A stretch of 64,000 bases of DNA from the NCBI GenBank assembly GCA_036365145.1, contig JAEOAD010001365.1, forward strand, positions 6,484,501-6,548,500, given 5' to 3'. Position 1 is the stretch's first letter. Each line of letters begins with the position of its first letter. This stretch comes from Orientallactaga sibirica (Eukaryota; Chordata; Mammalia; Rodentia; Dipodidae). The notes below the pieces were generated by a model. It searched no databases. It had not been told where the DNA came from and saw only the letters and a list, made by a program, of their open reading frames with translations. Of the stretch, positions 1-9,739 are shown piece after piece. A program made the translations under genes and the position numbers.

Positions 1-113
1 GGAGGCAGAAGTAGGAGGATTGCCATGAATTCAAGGCCTCTCTGAGATTACATAGTGAATTCCAGGTCAGCCTAGGCTAGAGTGAGACCCTACCTTGAAC
101 AAAAAAAAAAAAA
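1..113 (+). mobile_element. B1 SINE, truncated by the window edge
   Basis: This is the right part of a 7SL-derived B1 element. It holds the GGAGGCAGAAGTAGGAGGAT block, the segment ending in GTGAGACCCTACCTTG and an A tail at 101-113. The left end with the pol III A box lies outside the window. Its sequence closely matches the other B1 copies here (14181, 38125, 40938). Confidence 0.9.
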
Positions 114-149
114 GGAGAAGAAGGAGAAGACAGGAGTCTGGCAACAGAT

Positions 150-525
150 AAATTTCTCTGAGTGTCTTCAGAAGTTTATATTGATTTGTCAAATGAAAAT
201 AGCCCCTGGGCATGCCAGGAGAGATTGTCTTGATTAGGTTAATGGAGGTGGGAGGGCCCACCCTAGCTGTGGGCCGCACCATCCCATGGGCTCGTGTGTC
301 TTGTGCTGTATAAAAGGAGAGAGCTGGCTGAGCTCCAGCCGTCAGCACTCTCTGCTTCCTCACTGTGGACTAAATGTGACCAGCTTGCCTCAAGCTCCTG
401 CAGCTACCCTGTGCCTGCTATGATGGGCTGTAACCTCCTCCTCCAACTGTAAGTAGAAGGAAACCCTCCCTCCAGTAGCTTCTGGATGTTAGGCATGTGA
501 TCACAGCAACAAGGGAGCACTGATA
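150..525 (+). mobile_element. ERVL-MaLR-like LTR
   Basis: The order of blocks follows rodent MaLR LTRs: a GGGCCCACC...CACCATCCCATGGGCT block at about 255-290, a TATA box (TATAAAAG, 309-316), CTCTCTGCTTCCTCACTGTGGA, GTGACCAGC, and a 3' end containing ATCACAGCAACAAGGGA. The polyadenylation signal region is degraded. The subfamily cannot be named without a library search. It is probably a solo LTR because no internal sequence follows. Confidence 0.65.
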
Positions 526-535
526 GTGTCCTCGC

Positions 536-643
536 TATGTTTGTTTTGTTTGTTTTATTTTATTTTATTTTTTTTGAGTTATTGAACCCAGGTCCTTACA
601 CATGCTTGTATGTGCTCTGTTGCTGAGTCATGCCCCTAGCCCC
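536..643 (-). mobile_element. ID SINE, reverse strand, degraded
   Basis: On the + strand this reads as a T-rich run, then TTGAACCCAGGTCCTTACAC, CTGAGTCATGCCCCTAGCCC. That is the complement of a tRNA-Ala-derived ID element. The T-run is its A tail. Confidence 0.7.
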
Positions 644-708
644 TCACTGCTAGGTTTCTGGCAAGCTTTCTACCACAGTCCTCTTTTAAATGTAAGCTAG
701 GATTTCAA

Positions 709-931
709 GGGCTGAAGAGATGGCTTAGCGGTTAAGGTGTTTGCCTGCAAAGCAGCAGAACCTCAGTTCAATTCCCCAGGACCCACATAAGCCAGATGCA
801 CAAGGTGGTGCATGAGTCTGGAGTTCGTTTGCAGTGGCTAGAGGCCCTGGCGTACCCATACTCTCTCTCTCTCTCTGTCTCTCTGTCTCTCCCTCTCAAA
901 TAAATAAAAAATAAATATTAAAAAAAAAAAA
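709..931 (+). mobile_element. B2-superfamily (DIP-like) SINE
   Basis: This is a full-length copy: head GGGCTGAAGAGATGGCTTAG (A-box region), B box GTTCAATTCC, the GCCAGATGCACAAGGTGGTG block, a CT-rich stretch at 858-897 and an A-rich tail. It is the family described in the summary. The CpG of the conserved GGCGC position has decayed to GGTGC. Confidence 0.9.
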
Positions 932-935
932 GATA

Positions 936-1041
936 AGCTGGATTTCAAGTTGCCCAGGCTGGCCTTGAACTCACTTTGTAGCAACGGTAATCCTTGATCT
1001 CCTGACCCGCCTGCCTTGCCCCGTGAGTCACTAGAATTACT
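936..1041 (-). mobile_element. B1-like SINE fragment, reverse strand
   Basis: GCCCAGGCTGGCCTTGAACTC and a degraded CCTGACCCGCCTGCC segment are the complement of the B1 core. The 5' end is eroded. Confidence 0.6.
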
Positions 1042-2380
1042 GGTCCTTAGAACACCTCTTACTTCATGGAGACAAGCACAGAGGACTGTCCTCTGTAGAC
1101 GCATCTCCGTGTTTCCTTTGGATCAAATATAAGAAGAAGATGGAACAGTTCAGAAATTACAGAAAACAGGGAAATCTGAGCAGCGCTCATATTACCTTTG
1201 CCTTTGAAAATAAAGGAAAAAAAAAAAAAAAGGAAGAAGAAGAAAAAGTCTGAAGCAGAGAGTATGCCCACCAGTGCCCCAGTGAACCTGTCTCCTCCAA
1301 GGCTTGCTCACCAGCCACAGGGCATGCATGGGGCCTCTAGGCTCCGTGAGGCCTAAATGCTTGAATCAGCCAACTCAAGCTCATCGGTTTACCCACATAC
1401 CAGAGCAACTGCCACCATACCCCATCCAGAATGCTACGGAGATGTTTAATGGCACCAAAGCCAAAATGGCATCCATGTCCCTGGAGATGGAGGGAAGGAC
1501 TCTTAGATCAGTGGGCACCACCCTATAGATACATCAAGAGTGGCGCTATGAGAGATGAGGCTACGTAAGGAAAGCCAGCCTTGTGAGGCATTGCTGTAGG
1601 AAAGCCAGGCAGACAACACAGCCCACATCGCCTTTTGCTGCACTGGTTTCCATAGGAAAAGGCTCAGTGGAGATCAGGGCAAGGTGACAGGGAAGATGGG
1701 CCGCAGAGGCAGGCCCCTGGTCTGCCCAAAAGGCTGGACAGCTGAGTGTAGCGAGAGGGAAGACATCAAAGTGAGGCTAGGGTCTCTTGTCCAAAGGTAT
1801 CGGGCGCACCTGCCATTCCATGGGGGAGTTTATTGACTCCTGCCCGTGGCCAATGAGATGTGAATAGCACGACATGGCCCTGAGAGTGATGCCCCAGAAG
1901 GTAATGGGAAGGTGCCTGTCCTCAGAGCAGATATCAAAGGTGGTTGCCACACCCCTCAGGCAGGGTGCCTCCAAGGAATGCTTGACAGCTGAGGTACCCC
2001 CCTTTCCCCACCCCTAAGCTCGGCCCACCATGGGGCTGGATGCTGCACACTTGACCAGCTTCCTTCCCTTCCCTGGGTCCCTGCTGCACCCTGGAAGACA
2101 TGATTCTTTGTCCCCAGCTCAGCTTCCCAAGAAACCACTGGGAGAGAAGAGCTTGCAGAACTGCGTGCACGGGATGGCAAGAGGATTTCTCACCAGCTCT
2201 GAACAGCAGCCTTCCATGCATGGCCCTTGGCAACCACCCCTTTGTCCCCCCCACCCCCAGGTGGCCTGCCACAGAGCATATGGGTCAGCAATACTCAGAG
2301 CCAGCGCTAGCCCTGCCTAGGACATTCAGTGTTCATCCTGTCTTTCCTAACGAGCTTCCCACCGCCACCCGTTAAGCTCC
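1042..2380. other. Unique non-coding sequence, GC-rich in its second half
   Basis: No repeat, domain or RNA gene is recognised. A short A-rich run lies at 1214-1250. Open frames at 1934-2375 occur on both strands with poor protein character and are taken as chance frames in GC-rich DNA. Confidence 0.5.
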
Positions 2381-2810
2381 CTCTCCCAGATAAATGATTC
2401 AGAGCACCTCATTGCTGATACACAATATCTGCCTCTTAGAGATGCTGGGTGACCTTTCACATCATTTCCCCCCAAAAGTTAATTTCTGTGATGAATGCAA
2501 TGTACTCAAACCCATAGGTCTGGCTGTCTGAAGGATTCAAACGAGGAACTATTGACAGCTGATGAAACCTGAGTGCAAGTTTGTGCATCCATCTGAATGC
2601 TGGGATGTGTATTGATTAAAATATGACGTGCTACAGAACCCAGCATAAATCTAAACTCTATTAGATTAACACGAGCATTCAATTAACACAAAATGACAAC
2701 GTAGGAGAAAAGGGTTGCTCATCGGTCACCGGTAATATTTTAGCCATAGACATCGGCAACCTATAATTGGGGCATGGATTTGCATACATGTTGGGGTGGG
2801 AGGAAGTGGG
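2381..2810. other. AT-rich repeat-free block, candidate conserved non-coding element
   Basis: This is a 430-bp block without recognised repeats between GC-rich sequence and a SINE. It contains several ATTA-type homeodomain-like words (TTGATTAAAA at about 2612, AATTAACACA at about 2682). It has the look of a conserved non-coding element, but conservation cannot be tested here. Confidence 0.3.
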
Positions 2811-2824
2811 ATAAGAACCCCAAA

Positions 2825-3030
2825 GCTGGGGATTGGAGAGGTGGCTTAGCGGCTAAGGCACATGCCTGCGAAGCCTAAGGACCCCGGTTCGATTCTCCAG
2901 GTCCCACGTAAGCCAGATGTACAAGGGGGCGCACGTGAGTTGCTAGAGGCCCTGTGGGGTCCATTCTCCCTCTCCCTGCCTGTCTTTCCCTCTCTCTGTC
3001 TCTGATAAACAAACAAACACATAAATAAAA
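2825..3030 (+). mobile_element. B2-superfamily (DIP-like) SINE with GGGGGCGC block
   Basis: This copy has the head (GATTGGAGAGGTGGCTTAGC), B box GGTTCGATTC, and a GTACAAGGGGGCGC block at 2919-2932 that resembles the 3' two thirds of a CTCF core motif. A CT stretch and a short (AAAC)n tail follow. Confidence 0.88.
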
Positions 3031-3569
3031 CCAACTGAGCTGTTGTCACGCTGTGAAGTAACTGGTCCGCCATTCCTGGTGGCCTCCTGGGACACTCTGT
3101 GTCCTGACCCACCTTCCCCTCTGCTCTGGCCGCCGACCAGGAACCACCTTCTTCTTGTGAGGGTTAGCCGTCTTAGGGCTTGGCATCTCCATCCCTGCTC
3201 CTTCCTCAATCCTGCTCGACCTTCTGTCACTCAGCCCTCTTGAGAAGCCACCAATAATTCCTCTGTTTCCTCCAGGCCACCCAAGCCTAGATGCTGCCTC
3301 TACCCAGCTCTGTCCCTTGTCGTGACCTCCTCCTTTCAGTTCCTGAAGCTGGGGCCAGCTTCTCGTGGGTCACCCCCACACAGGAAGACTCCTGCTGCCC
3401 CATCTTTCTATTTCCTCCAGGACTCAGGTCAGCCATCTCCTCCCTGACCTGAGGCCTGAGGATGTGTCATCAGGGCCCTGCCCAGGGACACGATTACCCT
3501 GGATTACAACCACCCACGTACTCAACACTTACCCCATGGTGATTGCTCGTCATTAGAAATAGTCATCTT
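3031..3569. other. Unique GC-rich sequence without recognised features
   Basis: Nothing is recognised here apart from short chance open frames. It ends in the target-site duplication of the next SINE. Confidence 0.5.
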
Positions 3570-3750
3570 GGGCTGGAGAGCCAGCTTAGCCATTTAGGCA
3601 CTTGCCTGCGACACCTAACAACCTGGGTTCGATTCCTCGGTACCCATGTAAAGCCAGATGCACAAAGAGACACATGCATCTGGAGTTTGTTTGCAGCATC
3701 CAGAGGCCCTGGCATGCCCATTTTCTCTGTCTGTCTCTCTTCTCTTTATT

Positions 3751-3781
<31 letters not shown>
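3570..3781 (+). mobile_element. B2-superfamily (DIP-like) SINE flanked by a target-site duplication
   Basis: The copy starts GGCTGGAGAGCCAGCTTAGC and ends in a (TA)n plus T/A-rich tail at about 3748-3781. A 14-bp direct repeat, AGAAATAGTCATCT at 3555-3568 and AGAAATAGCCATCT at 3782-3795, brackets it. This is the footprint expected of target-primed reverse transcription by L1 machinery. Confidence 0.92.
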
Positions 3782-3782
<1 letters not shown>

Positions 3783-3795
3783 GAAATAGCCATCT

Positions 3796-4086
3796 CTCCA
3801 GACTGCCTTTTCCAGCCTTCCCTGGGCCTCACATGTGTGTATGTGGAGTGAATGAACTTGCAGAAGGACAATAGGATGAGACAGGGATTTCTATGGAAGT
3901 CTGGGGCCCTGAGGAAGAATGGGATTCCACAAGGGAGAGAGAGCTTTGTAAATATCTCCAGGGACAAACCCTCTTCTCAAATCATGGCGGGCGAACAACC
4001 CATTCGCCTCAGAGGCCTGCTTGGAACTTTGCTCTGTACGTTATATTCTGCAAGGTATGGCCCACCACCCACCGCATTCCTGAGGC
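3796..4086. other. Unique sequence, nothing recognised
   Basis: Neither repeats nor gene signals could be supported in this 290-bp interval. Confidence 0.4.
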
Positions 4087-4310
4087 TGTGAGTGTGGGGA
4101 GCTCACGGGGGAGGCAGGGACAGGAGGACCCCGGGGCTGCCCAAACTGATGCGCTCCAAGCTAATGAGAGGCACTGTCTCCAAGGATGTGACAGTGTTCC
4201 TGAGGGTGCCACTCAAGGTTGTCCTCCAGCCTCCATGTACAGTGCACGTGCATGCACACACACACTCATTCCCGGGTACAAACACATATGCACAAAGTGT
4301 TGGGAATTTT
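4087..4310 (+). mobile_element. B4/RSINE-like composite SINE, partial
   Basis: The tail reads GAGGGTGCCACTCAAGGTTGTCCTCCAGCC followed by a (CA)-rich run with ACGTGCATGC. This matches the 3' part of rodent composite SINEs of the B4/RSINE group and is shared in outline with the copy at 62695. The 5' part is poorly preserved. Confidence 0.45.
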
Positions 4311-4550
4311 GAGTCCTGGCTGTCCTCTCACTGAACAAGGAAGGAAAATGGTCCATTGAGTCACAGGCAACTAGGATTGTATAGACGTCTGTTCCAGTGC
4401 CTCCAGCTACTGTATTCCTCTGCCTCCTGTGGAAAGAAATAGCAGCCAGCCCTCGTCCAACATCACACCCCCGAGCTCGCACACAACAGTCATCCCATAA
4501 ATGCACATGGCTTGAATATGTAAGTGAACCAAGGCTTAACCTGAAGTCTT

Positions 4551-5024
4551 TACCCCTTCCTTCCTTCCTTCCTTCCTTCCTTCCTTCCTTCCTTCCTTCC
4601 TTCCCTTCCCTCCCTCCCTCCCTCTCCCCCTCCCCCTCCCCTCCCCCCCTTCCTCCTTCCTTCCTTCCTTCCTTCCTTCCTTCCTTCCTTCCTTCCTTCC
4701 CTTCCTTCCCTCCCCCTTTCCTTCCTTCCTTCCTTTCCTTCCTTCCCTTCCTTCCTTCCCTTCCCTTCCTTCCTTCCTTCCTTCCTTCCTTCCTTCCCTT
4801 CCTTCCTTCCTTCCTTCCTTCTTTCCTTTCCTTCCTTCCTTCCTTCCTTCCTTCCTTCCCTCCTTCCTTCCTTCCCTCCTTCCCTCCTTCCCTCCTTCTT
4901 TCCTTCCTTCCTTCCTTCCTTCCTTCCCTCCTTCCTTCCTTCCCTCCTTCCCTCCTTCCTTCCTTCCCTCCTTCCCTCCTTCTTTCCTACCTTCCTTCCT
5001 TCCTTCTTTACTCCCTCCCTTCCT

Positions 5025-5074
<50 letters not shown>

Positions 5075-5131
5075 TTCCTTCCTCCCTCTCTCCTCTCTTT
5101 CTCTCTCTCTTTCTTTCTCTCTTTCTTTCTC

Positions 5132-5178
<47 letters not shown>

Positions 5179-5203
5179 CTCTTCCTTTCTTTCTTTATTT
5201 TCC
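4551..5203 (+). repeat. Long polypyrimidine microsatellite, (TTCC)n then (TTTC)n
   Basis: About 650 bp of nearly pure pyrimidine on the + strand: TTCC-type repeats to about 5020, then TTTC-type repeats with CTCTCT interruptions. It generates long artefactual open frames (poly Ser/Phe/Leu/Pro on +, poly Lys/Glu/Arg on -) that should not be annotated as proteins. The extreme strand asymmetry makes triplex (H-DNA) formation possible, and the array is likely to be length-polymorphic. Confidence 0.98.
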
Positions 5204-6791
5204 CCAAGAGTAAGAATATCTAGGAACATGCTACGGGAGAAGTGTGTAACAATGATCACCAGCAGCACCAATACACAGGAGACCCTGCAAACCATGAAAT
5301 CCACCAGCCGGACAAGAAATACCCATCGTGGCACATGGCCTCCATGGGTAACCAACTGGCCACCAATTGTCTACGAGGCCCACTCAGTAGGAGAAAACTC
5401 ATAACTGGTACTGGGTACCAAGTCAGTGCCCCATCTTGTGTGTGGGTGTGTGGGGGGGTTGTGTGTCTGTGTGGGTGTGTGCACTCACATGAGTGCATGC
5501 GTGCGTGTACACACACCCCCCCACACACAATCATTTTCCCAAACCCCGATGAACATGACCCTGAACAGGTGTGGTTCGCACCCACCTAACCCCACGCAGC
5601 CCCTCCACCGAGCGTCCTGCGTTGAGAGCAGAGCCCAGTTCTTCGGTGAGTATTGGGCGCTCTCTCGTGGCCATTTCAGGATTTGCAGCGCTCACATTCT
5701 GAAAGCTGGGAATTCTCCAGGGCCTGAGGACACCAGCAGCGGCCTGTGATGTGGCCGCCCCCCAGCCTCTCTGGGACCCTACTCCTTCTTCCTTCAGTCA
5801 GGCAGGACAATTGACTGCGGACAGGGAGCCAGCTGGAAAGAGTGTCTGGGGGACCACGTCTGCACAGCCCAACTCGCCTGATGTCCCCTTTGTGGGGCCA
5901 GGAGAGGAATAAAAATGAGGGCTCCAGACTAGACAAGAAGCACTTCCCAGAACTGCACAGGGTGTTGTTTTATGTCACAGACGACAGCTTGCTCCACCCT
6001 GCTCTGTGTCTCCTCAGTGCATGACATTGAAGGAAGACCTAGTCTGTCCATGAGTGTCAGCCAGCAGGTGCCACCTGGGGACAAATGGCAGAGGTGGTGG
6101 CCTTGTGGAACCCATGCTGCCAGAGCTGGCCTGAAGCCAAGTCCTCAGTGGTCTGCCTCCTCTGAACTTCTGGCTCTTTTTTTTTTTTTTTAAAATAGAT
6201 TTTTGGGATTTGCAAATATTTGGTGAACTGAAAATGTCTCAAGTACCTTGCTCAGGGTTGGCATAGGGGCACAGAAAAGTAAACTGGGCTGAGGAAGTGG
6301 GGACTTCTCCATGGCCCTCCACAGCAGCAAGGCTCCCAAACTCCACACAATGCCACGTGGGTATTGCTTTGCAGTGGTAAGAGACCCTGACATGCTCGCT
6401 CACACACGTGCGAATAATTAGATTTTTTTAATTAACAAGGCGGCTGGGAGGGACAGAGAGAGACAAGAAGAAAAAGAAAGAAGAGTCAAGCTCTGACATA
6501 GCTATAGACAGTCTTGATTTTATTTCAATTAATTCTACAATGTGCCTGAGGCAGCCTGTCACCCTGACCTCTCCCATCTCCTCCCCACTCTTGCAGGAAT
6601 CTGCAACCTGGATAGGGCTTGGGTGGACAAAGCCAAAAACACAGAGCCTAGTGGTGTGGGCGAGCAAGCCCAGGGTCCCCTACTATAGCCAGTGCCCTGT
6701 AGTCCGATGAGCTGGGCTGTCTACCCATACCAGCCTGGGCACAAGTTTCCCTTCTCTACTCCTGGGGAAGATGGCTGCTCCCCTGAGCCTG
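5204..6791. other. Unique GC-rich sequence with a GT/CA inverted repeat
   Basis: Repeat-poor sequence. It contains an imperfect GT-rich/CA-rich inverted repeat with a small palindrome in its loop (5445-5530). Around 6230-6420 there are faint traces of an old B2-like SINE (TTTGCAGTGGTAAGAGACCCTG at about 6369). No gene is supported. Confidence 0.5.
5445..5530. repeat. GT/CA inverted repeat with an internal palindrome
   Basis: The left arm is GT-rich with a run of seven G (about 5446-5466). The right arm is CA-rich with a run of seven C (about 5509-5529). They are complementary over about 20 bp with one bulge. Between them lies a perfect 8-bp palindrome, TGCACTCA (5480-5487) and TGAGTGCA (5490-5497), separated by two bases. 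Confidence 0.8.
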
Positions 6792-6831
6792 TTTCTTTTT
6801 AAAATATTTTACATCTTATTTTATTTTTTAT

Positions 6832-6864
<33 letters not shown>

Positions 6865-6980
6865 CTAGCCACTGCAAACGAACTCCAGATGGACATACCA
6901 TCTCATGCATCTGGCTTACGTGGGTTCTGGTCCTTTGGCTTAGCAGGCAAGCGTCTTTACTGCTAAGCCATCTCTCCAGC
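6792..6980 (-). mobile_element. B2-superfamily (DIP-like) SINE, reverse strand
   Basis: The element reads from the A-rich tail (T-run on +), a (GA)n tract at about 6834-6861, the GCCACTGCAAACGAACTCCA block, and the complement of the head ending GCCATCTCTCCAGCCC. The flanks CCCTGAGCCTG (6781-6791) and CCCTGATCCTG (6981-6991) form an imperfect target-site duplication. Confidence 0.92.
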
Positions 6981-7485
6981 CCCTGATCCTGATTCTCCCT
7001 CTATAAGTCAAGGATAGTCGCCTCTGTACAGATGTGTTCATGCAGCAATGTGGAGGAAGTAAAGGCTGGGACCCACCAGGGACCAGCAGATAGTGGTGGC
7101 CGTGATATTTACAAGGCCGGTTTAGACAGGAGATCCTTGGCACAGGGCAGCTTGCATCCTTGGAAGAAGAGTCTAGGCACTGTTCTGACAGTCCATGAGC
7201 CGCCCAGCGGGACAAGGGACATTCAATGCCCCCACCATGGCTAAGGTGCTTGTGCACTTTCTGAAGTCTTCAGAGATGGCCCCATGTCCAGGGTGTTAAA
7301 CACGAGCAGTCTCTTTCTCTCTCACTTAGAAAAATGCAAACTTTTCTCTGGGCCCCAGCTCTGAGACGGGGATTCTAGAACAATGGCCTCTCCAGCTCCA
7401 CCGCTTGGACCTATATGTGGGGTTCTGGGGACTCAAGACTGTTCCTAGAACATCTGGTATTGAGTGGGCTGGGTTTTATCTGCAG

Positions 7486-7539
7486 TGCAAGTGTGGGTGC
7501 CATTGCTGGGCCGACGCCGCCATCTACTGGTCGAAGGAG
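7486..7539 (+). other. Exon-like segment, 54 nt, unproven
   Basis: An acceptor-like run (GGGTTTTATCTGCAG, ending at 7485) is followed by 54 nt, a multiple of three. A strong donor then follows, GAG before the border and GTAAGT after it. One frame reads a cysteine-rich peptide, CKCGCHCWADAAIYWSKE, and a second frame is also open. No family is recognised, and no partner exon was identified. The same bases contain a CTCF-like motif, which may explain sequence constraint without any coding role. Chance is a realistic alternative. Confidence 0.2.
7516..7530 (-). promoter_or_regulatory. Candidate CTCF-binding motif outside repeats
   Basis: GCCGCCATCTACTGG on + is CCAGTAGATGGCGGC on -. This fits the core CCASYAGRKGGC at every position. 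It lies in a CpG-bearing patch outside any recognised SINE. GCCGCCATCT also resembles a YY1 motif. Occupancy is inferred from the motif only. Confidence 0.5.
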
Positions 7540-8406
7540 GTAAGTGCAGCCGGTCCCTGCCCGCGTCCCAGGAGGAAGAGATGGGCAAGGAGGGAGGGCG
7601 GGTGTGGTGTAGGAGGGAACTGAGCAGCTGGAACCCGAACAACAGGGGACGTCACAGGTGAGAGGAAGTGCGGTGGGTATTGGGGGACAGTCCAAAGTGT
7701 CCTTGGAGACAAGCAGAGACCCGGTGAGAATGCACGCGAGGGCAAGTCGGTGGCATCATCTTAGGCGGGCACTTTCAGCCCCTGGCCAATAACCCACCCT
7801 GTCCTTCAGCTCTCTGACCCGAGGAGAATGCAGCTGCTGCCTGCGGTCCCTCGGACGCCTGGACCCAAAGCTGTTCCAGGCTGGCGCTGTCCTTTGGGCC
7901 TCAGGGAAATGTCTCCAGAGGACTTTGAAACAGTGGACCCAGGATCCCTTACCAGGCCAGGCATCTAGCCTTTGACCAGCCATGCCGGCGGGAGCCCTGA
8001 AACAAGGTCCAGCAATGATGATGTCCATGCACAGCCCCAAGTCAGGTAGACCCTCCTCGGCCCAGGAGGTCATGTATCTGCGTGGATCCAGGCTCCCTCC
8101 AAGGCCTGGACATGCTGTGGAGGGGGCAGCAGAGAAAGGCTCAAAATAACACAGTACTGTAATCTTGGGTGTTTTATTATTATTATTATTGGGTAGTGAG
8201 CTGTTCATTTGTTGTTTGTTGTTAAATATTACCCTACTTAGGCACAAAGGAATTTATCTTTTTAATGCTCTTTTTTGATAAATACATATTACTTATACAA
8301 GATAATATACTTCATTGTGACACTTGTATAAATGTATGCAATGTATTCTGGCCATATGCATCCCCTAAGTCCCTCTCGTATACATCCTCCCTCTTGATCT
8401 TCTCTA

Positions 8407-8407
8407 A

Positions 8408-8446
<39 letters not shown>
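8407..8446 (+). repeat. (CA)n microsatellite
   Basis: An uninterrupted CA dinucleotide tract of about 20 units, immediately upstream of a SINE. Confidence 0.97.
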
Positions 8447-8448
<2 letters not shown>

Positions 8449-8469
8449 TTCATATATGACATAAAGCAT

Positions 8470-8652
8470 GGGGTAGAGATGGGGAGACGACTCTGAGGTT
8501 AAAGGCACTTGCTTGCAAAACCTGCCAGCCAGGATTCAATTCCTCAGCCACCCATGGAAAGTCAGATCGGCATTGGTTTGCAGTGGCAAGACCCAGGAGC
8601 ATGTACGCACGTGTGCACACACACATGCACGCGCAAATAAACAGATAATTTT
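8470..8652 (+). mobile_element. B2-superfamily SINE, CA-tailed subfamily
   Basis: The head is degraded (GGGTAGAGATGGGGAGACGA), followed by a GATTCAATTCC B box, TTGGTTTGCAGTGGCAAGAC, and a CA/CG-rich 3' region instead of the usual CT tract. The same layout occurs at 56068, which suggests a distinct and older subfamily. Confidence 0.75.
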
Positions 8653-8930
8653 AATGCTATATTTTTCTCATCTCACCGAAAATAATGATCTCAAGTTCCA
8701 TCCATTCTCCAGCAAGAACGTGGTTTAGAGGTCCCCGATGGCTGAATAGTACGTGTGTTCCCATGGTTTTGTCGGGTCATCAGTTGGTGGGCACCTGGGC
8801 TGATCCCATAACTGGCCTGTTGTGACTTGAACTGTGACAACCATAGATGGGCAGGCATCTCTACCCTTTCCAGACTCTGGTTCCTCTTAGGAGAGTGCTG
8901 TGGTTTACACTTCCTGGCGGAGACCTGACT

Positions 8931-9080
8931 TGAGCCTCACAGAGCTCCCAGGAGGCACTGTGGAGCCCTGTTTACAGGTGGATAAACAGAGGCCTGCAGT
9001 TCTGGAATGGAAAGCAGCCAGGCTGAAGATCTGAGCCAGCAGCTGGGGCCTGGGCGTCATTCAGATTCCCAGCCGGGAGG
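8931..9080 (+). mobile_element. MIR-like ancient SINE
   Basis: TTGAGCCTCACAGAGCTCCC, then TTTACAGGTGGATAAACAGA and GGCCTGCAG follow the order of the MIR core. It is heavily diverged, as expected for a pre-eutherian element. Confidence 0.55.
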
Positions 9081-9199
9081 CATCTGAGTACACATGGGAT
9101 CAGAGATCTTTCTAGAAGAAAGCTTTCTTTGATACCAGCTGCCCTGACTCCATGGGGAACCAAGTCTGTTTCAAGTCTTACCACACTCCAATTTTAAAA

Positions 9200-9240
9200 G
9201 AAAAAAAAAAAAAAAAAAGAAAAAAGGCAACTAAAAGGAA
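9200..9240 (+). repeat. A-rich run
   Basis: A poly-A run interrupted by G at 9199-9240. No clear SINE body lies upstream. Confidence 0.7.
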
Positions 9241-9344
9241 GCCCACCACCCACCCTTCCAGCAGTCCCTGCACTTTATACACACACGTGCTTTTCCAAGA
9301 CAGCCCCCAGAGGGCAGCATTTTTGTTTTTTCCACTAGGGGATC

Positions 9345-9430
9345 TTGAATCCGAGGCTTAGAGAAGTCAGATGACTAGCCTCAAGGGGCATAGATAACAA
9401 TGCCAGCTCTGGAGTCTGGTGCCCCAATGG
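9345..9430 (+). mobile_element. MIR-like fragment
   Basis: GAGGCTTAGAGAAGTCAGAT followed by ATGCCAGCTCTGGAGTCTGG resembles the middle of MIR. It is short and diverged. Confidence 0.4.
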
Positions 9431-9739
9431 GATGCCAGGGTCTATTCCCAGAGCCAGCAGCTCCATTCTACTGTCCTCTGTGAAGGCAGCCACCATCATT
9501 GACATGACAAGTCAAGTTCCTGAACCAGAGCCCAGGAGTTGGAGGTCAGGGACATGAGCGTTTACACACATCCAATCACCATGGAAGAGCTAAGACAGGA
9601 CTGGGAGATTCCAACAGCTGGGGTTGGGGAGGGAGCTGAGAGACCGAGAAAGAGACAGAAGGGAGAGAGAGAGAGAGAGGGAGAGAGGGAGAGAGACGCA
9701 GCATGCATTCCTGCAGACAGCATTCTTTGAAACCTTCCC

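Larger units (their letters stand above)
6992..8468. other. Unique GC-rich sequence with an exon-like segment
   Basis: No repeats are recognised except an ATT run at about 8175-8190 and a (CA)n tract at 8407-8446. The interval holds the exon-like segment 7486-7539 and its CTCF-like site. An open frame of 163 codons at 7756-8247 (-) has no recognisable domain and is not called. Confidence 0.5.

Noticed and set aside
711..780. tRNA-like A and B boxes suggesting a tRNA gene
   Set aside because: They belong to the tRNA-derived head of the SINE, without acceptor-stem pairing. The same holds for every other copy.
4397..5404. 335-codon frame rich in Ser, Phe, Leu and Pro, and its 223-codon reverse partner rich in Lys, Glu, Arg and Gly
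   Set aside because: Both are translations of the TTCC/TTTC microsatellite. Open frames in pure tetranucleotide repeats are automatic.
5650..5670. GGGCGCTCTCTCGTGG as a CTCF-like site
   Set aside because: It has at least two mismatches at core positions, too weak to call.
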